From contig JAEZTQ010000099.1 in NCBI GenBank assembly GCA_023443625.1, positions 1-9,151 on the forward strand: a stretch of DNA of 9,151 nt, given 5' to 3'. A program made the position numbers and the translations under genes. Of this stretch, positions 5,502 to 9,151 are shown in pieces (the stretch's first letter is position 1; the number at the start of each line of letters is the position of its first letter). Source of the DNA: Bacillota bacterium (GTDB taxonomy: Bacteria > Bacillota_A > Clostridia > Lachnospirales > Lachnospiraceae). Under the pieces are notes generated by a model. The model saw only the letters and a program-made list of their open reading frames with translations. It was not told the origin of the DNA and did no database searches.

Positions 5502-7706
5502 CTATTGTATTAAATTACCATTATAGTATACATTTAAAGTTGGATTACTCAGGCTACCATAATTTGACCAATCAGATTTGGCAAAGCGTATATCCATAGT
5601 AAATTTTCCGTTTCCTGTGGCTAACGACGTACTACTATTAATTGTAATAGTAAGTTTTCCATTGCTTATACTTCCGCTTACGCTACCATTTAATGATGTA
5701 TACCAGGGGGCAACGTTTAGCTGTAAAGCTGCATTATCGCACCAGAAATTTTGAATACTATTATTCATCTCATCAGCGCTAAATACCAAGGTAAGTTTTG
5801 ATATATCAATGGTACCATTGACTGCAGTTACACTGTAGCTTTGACTAATTGTATTACCATTATTCTTCGTTGTTACGGTAACTGCAGGGACTCCCTCTGT
5901 TCCAGGAGTGACAGTTGGTGTAGGTGTTGGTGTTATTGTAGGAGTGGGTGAAGGTGTAGGTGTTGGGGTCACAGTTGGTGTAGGAGTTACTGTTGGAGTA
6001 ACTACGGGTGTAATAGAAGGAGTTGGCGTAATAGTAGGAGTTACGCTTACAGTTGGTGTTGCAATGGGTGTTACTCCATCTACGATGGAATAGAAGGCTG
6101 GTTTGGCCTTATAGTCTCCATCAAAGAGCAAGGGATATCCGCCCAGCCAACTTGTACGATCTGTTATTCCCCAGAATATAACGCCTGTGATATTAATTCC
6201 CTCTTTTCTCAAGTCAGTTACTTTATTCATGAGCAGCTTGTACCTACTAGCTTGGGAGCTCAATGCACTTGTACTATTATCTGGCTGTTTTATATCTAAT
6301 TCTGTTAATTGAATTTCTATCCCTAAGGTAGCATATTTTCTTACGGCAGTTTCGAACATGCTGATGCTGGGATAATCCATAGTCCAATGGGATTGCATTC
6401 CCATACCATCAACAAGATTTTTTGCTTTTAAGTTTGAAAGGATATTGTAAATGTAGTTGCTTTTTACAACTTCATATTCATTATAATCATTGTAATAGAG
6501 TTTGCATCCTGTTGGAGCATATGCTCTGGCATATTCAAAGGCTTTCTCAATAAAATCAGCACCAATTGTTTGCATCCAGGCAGAATATCCAGAGGTTGTG
6601 GTATTGGAACCTGGATTTCTATATCCAGTAGAGGTGTTAGGATCCACAGCTTCATTGACAACATCCCAAGCATAGAATTCAACAGTGGGATAAGTTACCG
6701 CAATTAGTTCCATTAAATTTTTAATATAATTTTTGAGTCTTTGTAACATAACATCTTTGGATACCCAGGCAGCAGAAGATTCTGTTGAATAATTCTCCTT
6801 GAAGAACCAGTCAGGAGTCTGATTGTGCCATACTAAAGTATGACCTCTTACAGGGATGTTATTATCTCTGGCAAATTCTAACAATGTTCTGGCAGCTCTT
6901 ATATTTACTTGTGGATTAGTTTGATCACCACCATTATCACTCATATATGCTATTGTAGCAGAATAATCTAGTACTGAATCAGGCTTTAATTCATTACCGG
7001 GTGTCAAGGTTTTGTAATGCTTTAAAATTAGATTTTTGGCTGGAGCCGGCGCTAGTTCAGCTGCTGTCGAAGCACATCCAATACTAAAATAGCTTGAGTA
7101 AACATCTTTTAAGCTTGCTATATTTTGCTCTATCTCAGGTAAAACAGAAGGTGTTGCTGTAAAATCATCAATGTAAAAATTCATTAGATCTTGTGCAGAA
7201 GGAGAAGTATTGTATGCAGTTTCTACATAAATATTAACATTAACAGCATCCGTAGGAATTGTATATTCACCTTCTAATAATGTCCATTGACCTTTCGTTA
7301 CTGCAGCAGATTTAATTGTTTTATACAGATCACTTACGCCGTCATTATATTGAAGCTGCAGGCTGAAATTCTGCGTATTGGTATAGGAATCACCTTTGTA
7401 TTTAATCCTTATTCCGAAATCATAAGTTTCACCCAAGGTTAATTCAGCAGTCTTATCACAAGTAGCTCCGTTCCAGGTCTTCGTTCGGCTACTGATTTTC
7501 AGACTCTGTACTCCAGAATAGGCTTCTTCGGTAGTTATTTCTACTGTTTCTGTACCTCTTGGTCCCCAATCATTGATACCTGTTTCAAAATCATCCGTAA
7601 TTAAGTTACCATAATCGGCTGTAACAAGCTTTGCTGTTTGATAGAATATACTGCTTAGAATCATTGTACACGCTACCAAAAATGCTACTGTTTTTTTCTT
7701 GAACAT
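5502..7706 (-). CDS. Secreted multidomain GH10 endo-1,4-beta-xylanase
   Basis: A 734-residue secreted enzyme that cleaves internal beta-1,4 bonds in xylan. Residues 1-30 are a signal peptide (KKK start, VAFLVACTMILSSI core, likely cleavage near VTA-DY). Residues about 35-185 are a CBM22-type xylan-binding module (DDFETGINDWGPRG, AYSGVQSLKISSRTKTWNGA, FYIDDF). Residues about 193-545 are the GH10 barrel: TPGNELKPDS, HTLVWH (289-294), WDVVNEAV with acid/base Glu352, and LTELDI with nucleophile Glu469, plus FWGITDRTSW. Both catalytic Glu are present, so it should be active. Residues about 546-602 are a Thr/Pro/Val linker. Residues about 606-734 are a beta-sandwich carbohydrate-binding module with a FAKSDWSNYG motif like CBM3, but shorter; its family is uncertain. 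It starts at ATG 7706 with an excellent SD (AGGAGGTG, 7712-7719). It faces the HTH gene across a shared terminator. Alone, it fits a biomass-degrading lifestyle. Confidence 0.96.
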   Translation of the reverse strand: MFKKKTVAFLVACTMILSSIFYQTAKLVTADYGNLITDDFETGINDWGPRGTETVEITTEEAYSGVQSLKISSRTKTWNGATCDKTAELTLGETYDFGIRIKYKGDSYTNTQNFSLQLQYNDGVSDLYKTIKSAAVTKGQWTLLEGEYTIPTDAVNVNIYVETAYNTSPSAQDLMNFYIDDFTATPSVLPEIEQNIASLKDVYSSYFSIGCASTAAELAPAPAKNLILKHYKTLTPGNELKPDSVLDYSATIAYMSDNGGDQTNPQVNIRAARTLLEFARDNNIPVRGHTLVWHNQTPDWFFKENYSTESSAAWVSKDVMLQRLKNYIKNLMELIAVTYPTVEFYAWDVVNEAVDPNTSTGYRNPGSNTTTSGYSAWMQTIGADFIEKAFEYARAYAPTGCKLYYNDYNEYEVVKSNYIYNILSNLKAKNLVDGMGMQSHWTMDYPSISMFETAVRKYATLGIEIQLTELDIKQPDNSTSALSSQASRYKLLMNKVTDLRKEGINITGVIFWGITDRTSWLGGYPLLFDGDYKAKPAFYSIVDGVTPIATPTVSVTPTITPTPSITPVVTPTVTPTPTVTPTPTPSPTPTITPTPTPTVTPGTEGVPAVTVTTKNNGNTISQSYSVTAVNGTIDISKLTLVFSADEMNNSIQNFWCDNAALQLNVAPWYTSLNGSVSGSISNGKLTITINSSTSLATGNGKFTMDIRFAKSDWSNYGSLSNPTLNVYYNGNLIQ
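5903..6074 (-). repeat. Low-complexity Thr/Pro linker-coding repeat inside the xylanase
   Basis: This stretch encodes a run of TPT, TPV and VTP units joining the GH10 and C-terminal modules. On the plus strand it reads as G/T-rich near-repeats (GGTGTAGGTGTTGG-like). Simple coding repeats like this can change length by slippage and recombination. The linker is a domain spacer, not a separate element. Confidence 0.85.
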
Positions 7707-7711
7707 ACATA

Positions 7712-7719
7712 CACCTCCT
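7712..7719 (-). promoter_or_regulatory. Strong Shine-Dalgarno of the xylanase
   Basis: AGGAGGTG on the minus strand, 5 bases before ATG 7706. It fixes the start of the xylanase and its signal peptide. Confidence 0.9.
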
Positions 7720-7726
7720 ATTTTAT

Positions 7727-7755
7727 TTTATATATCTTGTCCCAATTGCAGGCAA
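7727..7755 (-). promoter_or_regulatory. Candidate promoter of the xylanase gene
   Basis: On the minus strand TTGCCT (7755-7750) and TATAAA (7732-7727) are 17 bases apart. The transcript would begin about 7720, right at the ribosome site, giving a leader of about 14 bases. That is unusually short, so this is tentative. Confidence 0.35.
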
Positions 7756-7844
7756 ACTCCTCTGAATAATTTACTGTAACTGGTCCTACTAATATATATT
7801 CAAAACAATGGAATATTATTCCGATTTATGAATAAATTATTAGT

Positions 7845-7870
7845 TTGAGAGGATACATATCTGCTATAAT
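7845..7870 (+). promoter_or_regulatory. Extended -10 promoter for the fosX-like gene
   Basis: TGCTATAAT (7862-7870) has the TGn extension and a perfect TATAAT. The nearest -35-like TTGAGA (7845-7850) is only 14 bases away, so recognition would depend on the extended -10. It lies about 57 bases before ATG 7927. Confidence 0.55.
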
Positions 7871-7926
7871 GTTCTTACATTTGATAGTCACTTAATTATA
7901 CATTATTTTAGAGAGGAATAATTTTT

Positions 7927-8344
7927 ATGATTGGAGGAATTAGTCATATTACACTAATTGTTAAGGATTGATCTAGAGAGATCCACTACAATGTTAGAGA
8001 GAATATTTGACGCAGAAGAAGTGTACTCGAGTGGGGATGAATTTTTTTCAATTTCTAAAGAAAGGTTTTTTATTATTGGCGACCTATGGATTGTACTGAT
8101 GAAAGGAGAGGAATTAAATAATCGTACATATAATCATATAGCTTTTAAGATAGAAGATGGTGATTTAGGTGTCTATGAGCAAAAAATAATAAACCTAGGA
8201 CTTGAGATTAAGAAGGATAGAGATAGGATGAAAGGGGAGGGATTGTCAATATATTTTTATGACTATGATAATCATCTATTTGAATTACATACAGGTACGT
8301 TAGCACAAAGACTTACAACATATAGTAAGTTGAAGGAGTATTAA
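7927..8344 (+). pseudogene. fosX: FosX-type fosfomycin resistance gene, broken by a 4-base insertion
   Basis: Translation from ATG 7927 (SD GAGAGG 7911-7916, good spacing) gives MIGGISHITLIVKD, the start of FosX, a metal-dependent VOC/glyoxalase-fold enzyme that opens the fosfomycin epoxide with water. It then hits TGA at 7969-7971. The rest continues in the next frame: LERSTTMLERIFDAEEVYSS, YNHIAF, GEGLSIYFYDYDNHLFELHTG, to a stop at 8342-8344. Joined, the protein would be about 137 residues, the normal FosX length, with all three expected metal ligands (His7, the His of YNHIAF, the Glu of LFELHTG). The break is four extra bases TGAT at 7969-7972, beside GAT, as in a small tandem slip. So the gene is otherwise intact and recently broken, unless the base change is a sequencing error. 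No partner genes. Confidence 0.88.
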
Positions 8345-8349
8345 AATTG

Positions 8350-8497
8350 TTGTTACAGTTCAGCCATAAGATCGATTTCGCCTACGCTGCATCGTGCTTT
8401 GGCAGAACGCCATATAACAGTATATGAAAAACTGCTTGCATGCAAGTAAACTTGTACAATCACTTTTCAATTCTGTTGCATGACTGAACTGTAACAA
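8350..8497. mobile_element. 148-bp element with 18-bp terminal inverted repeats (MITE-like)
   Basis: TTGTTACAGTTCAGCCAT (8350-8367) is the reverse complement, with one mismatch, of ATGACTGAACTGTAACAA (8480-8497). The interior (112 bases) has no coding capacity, is GC-richer on its left side than the surroundings, and holds smaller palindromes: CATATA/TATATG hairpin (8411-8426) and perfect CTTGCATGCAAG (8435-8446). This size and layout is that of a non-autonomous miniature inverted-repeat element. No clear target duplication flanks it directly. It could instead be a structured RNA or regulatory palindrome. Confidence 0.6.
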
Positions 8498-8535
8498 ATG
8501 TTAAAAATTGAATATAAAATTAATACAATTGCTAG

Positions 8536-8568
8536 TTGACAGTAGATAGGTACATATGTTAGTATAAT
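8536..8568 (+). promoter_or_regulatory. Candidate rRNA promoter P1
   Basis: TTGACA (8536-8541) and TATAAT (8563-8568) are both perfect, but the gap is 21 bases, longer than the usual 17. The 31 bases ending in TTGACA here match those ending at 8727 in 26 positions, so this is a duplicated promoter region, perhaps weakened by the spacing. Confidence 0.45.
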
Positions 8569-8721
8569 GTTCCACCACCGATGAGGTTGTTGCGAAAAGC
8601 TTAATATACTAGAATTTTCCATACCTTCATGTTTTGAATATGTAAATTGGTGTTGGCCATATGTTATAAATGAAATATTGCAAATTGTATATAATGAATA
8701 AAAAATAAATACAATTAGTGG

Positions 8722-8750
8722 TTGACATAACAGATAACATGTGATATGAT
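8722..8750 (+). promoter_or_regulatory. rRNA promoter P2
   Basis: TTGACA (8722-8727), 17-base gap, TATGAT (8745-8750). An A/T-rich tract directly upstream resembles an UP element. It is 186 bases after the similar P1 block and about 395 bases before the 16S start. Confidence 0.8.
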
Positions 8751-8814
8751 AATTTTCGTTGCTGATTGCCTCCACAATAAAGACTGATAAAAATTAAAAA
8801 GTTTTAAAAAGTGG

Positions 8815-8843
8815 TTGACATAATACAGCGAATGTGATAAATT
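8815..8843 (+). promoter_or_regulatory. rRNA promoter P3, nearest to 16S
   Basis: AGTGGTTGACATAA is identical to P2 across 14 bases; TTGACA (8815-8820) is followed 17 bases later by TAAATT (8838-8843), with the same GTGA just before the -10. An A-rich tract lies upstream. It should start the leader of the downstream rRNA operon. Confidence 0.75.
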
Positions 8844-8849
8844 AGACAA

Positions 8850-9119
8850 GCTGCTTCAAACGAGACAGCAAAATATGAACCTTGATAATTGAACAGTGAA
8901 ACAACCCTGAAAATTCTAAAAAAATGAGTTCTTCACATGGGAGCTCAAAGTGTTCCAAGGAACACAAAATAGATTTTCAATGATGACTCGAAAGAGTTAT
9001 CGCGAACCGTATTAGTATTGAGAAATCGATATTGATACACCACAAAAACAGTAAAGACAAACGTAAGCAACAACTTATTAGTTGAAAGCCAAGTTTATCT
9101 TATGCTGGATCAAAAACTT
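8850..9119 (+). other. 16S rRNA leader region (untranslated, structured)
   Basis: No gene. It is the transcribed leader between P3 and 16S. TTGATAATTGAACAGTG (8882-8898) resembles the antitermination boxA-like sequence seen before rRNA genes in Firmicutes, but this is tentative. Two hairpins are clear: GTGTTCC/GGAACAC (8950-8965) and GACTC-GAAA-GAGTT (8985-8998) with a GNRA loop. The pre-16S processing stem would need the other arm after 16S, outside the window. Confidence 0.65.
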
Positions 9120-9151
9120 AAACATGAGAGTTTGATCCTGGCTCAGGATGA
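9120..9151 (+). rRNA. 16S ribosomal RNA, 5' end (partial)
   Basis: AGAGTTTGATCCTGGCTCAG begins at 9127 and is followed by GATGA, the universal 16S 5' sequence. By E. coli numbering that motif begins at base 8, so the mature 5' end is at about 9120. The rest of the gene lies outside the window. Confidence 0.97.

Larger units (their letters stand above)
7707..7926. other. Divergent regulatory region between xylanase and fosX relic
   Basis: No gene seen. It holds the start signals of both flanking genes: a weak minus-strand promoter and SD for the xylanase, and an extended -10 promoter for the fosX relic. A 13-bp perfect palindrome, GGAATATTATTCC (7810-7822), is a candidate operator, but no known binding site was matched to it. 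No clear CcpA-type site was found. Confidence 0.5.

Noticed and set aside
5908..6093. Plus-strand Gly/Val-rich reading frame of 61 codons
   Set aside because: It is the complement of the Thr/Pro linker of the xylanase; the low-complexity composition explains the open frame.
6464..6682. Minus-strand 72-codon frame
   Set aside because: Another frame within the xylanase, which is clearly coded in its own frame with both catalytic residues.
8467..8775. Minus-strand 102-codon frame
   Set aside because: It overlaps the inverted-repeat element and two rRNA promoters, and the protein has no recognisable domain.

Overview
The window looks like low-GC Clostridia, most likely a Lachnospiraceae / Lachnoclostridium-type plant-polysaccharide degrader. 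The reasons are the Lachnospiraceae-like wording of the 23S fragments, the AT-rich codon use, a secreted GH10 xylanase with long Thr/Pro linkers, a BspA-type leucine-rich repeat (LRR) protein and a CD3324-type regulator. The genus is inferred, not proven.

The window is the spacer between two ribosomal RNA operons that point the same way. It opens in the 3' end of a 23S gene (1-67), followed by an rRNA terminator (160-185) with no 5S gene in between. It closes with the first 32 bases of a 16S gene (from about 9120), preceded by a cluster of related rRNA promoters (8536-8843) and a structured leader.

Between them, left to right: a relic of an LRR gene (about 355-426); a secreted LRR/BIG2 protein (479-2020); a membrane-anchored TPR-like protein (2065-2793) with a terminator; a lipoprotein L,D-transpeptidase (2961-3719); a two-gene unit of a degenerate aminoglycoside-phosphotransferase-like protein (3991-4692) and an HTH/ParB-like protein (4703-5383) between a good promoter and a long bidirectional terminator; a multidomain GH10 xylanase on the minus strand (5502-7706); a frameshifted fosX-type fosfomycin-resistance gene (7927-8344); and a 148-bp element with 18-bp terminal inverted repeats (8350-8497).

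The most striking observation is a decayed 23S rRNA fragment (about 1921-2035, perhaps to about 2068) fused in frame to the LRR/BIG2 gene. It encodes that protein's last ~32 residues and abuts or supplies the start region of the next gene. With the LRR relic, the broken fosX, the degenerate kinase-like gene and the small inverted-repeat element, this suggests that the inter-rrn interval is a site of repeated recombination and gene decay. There is no shared pathway: the surface or secreted genes (LRR protein, L,D-transpeptidase, xylanase) fit cell-envelope and biomass functions, and the rest looks like accessory cargo. I did not find a convincing new multi-gene defence or metabolic system. The best candidates for new biology are the rRNA-tailed protein and the degenerate kinase-like/HTH-ParB-like pair.
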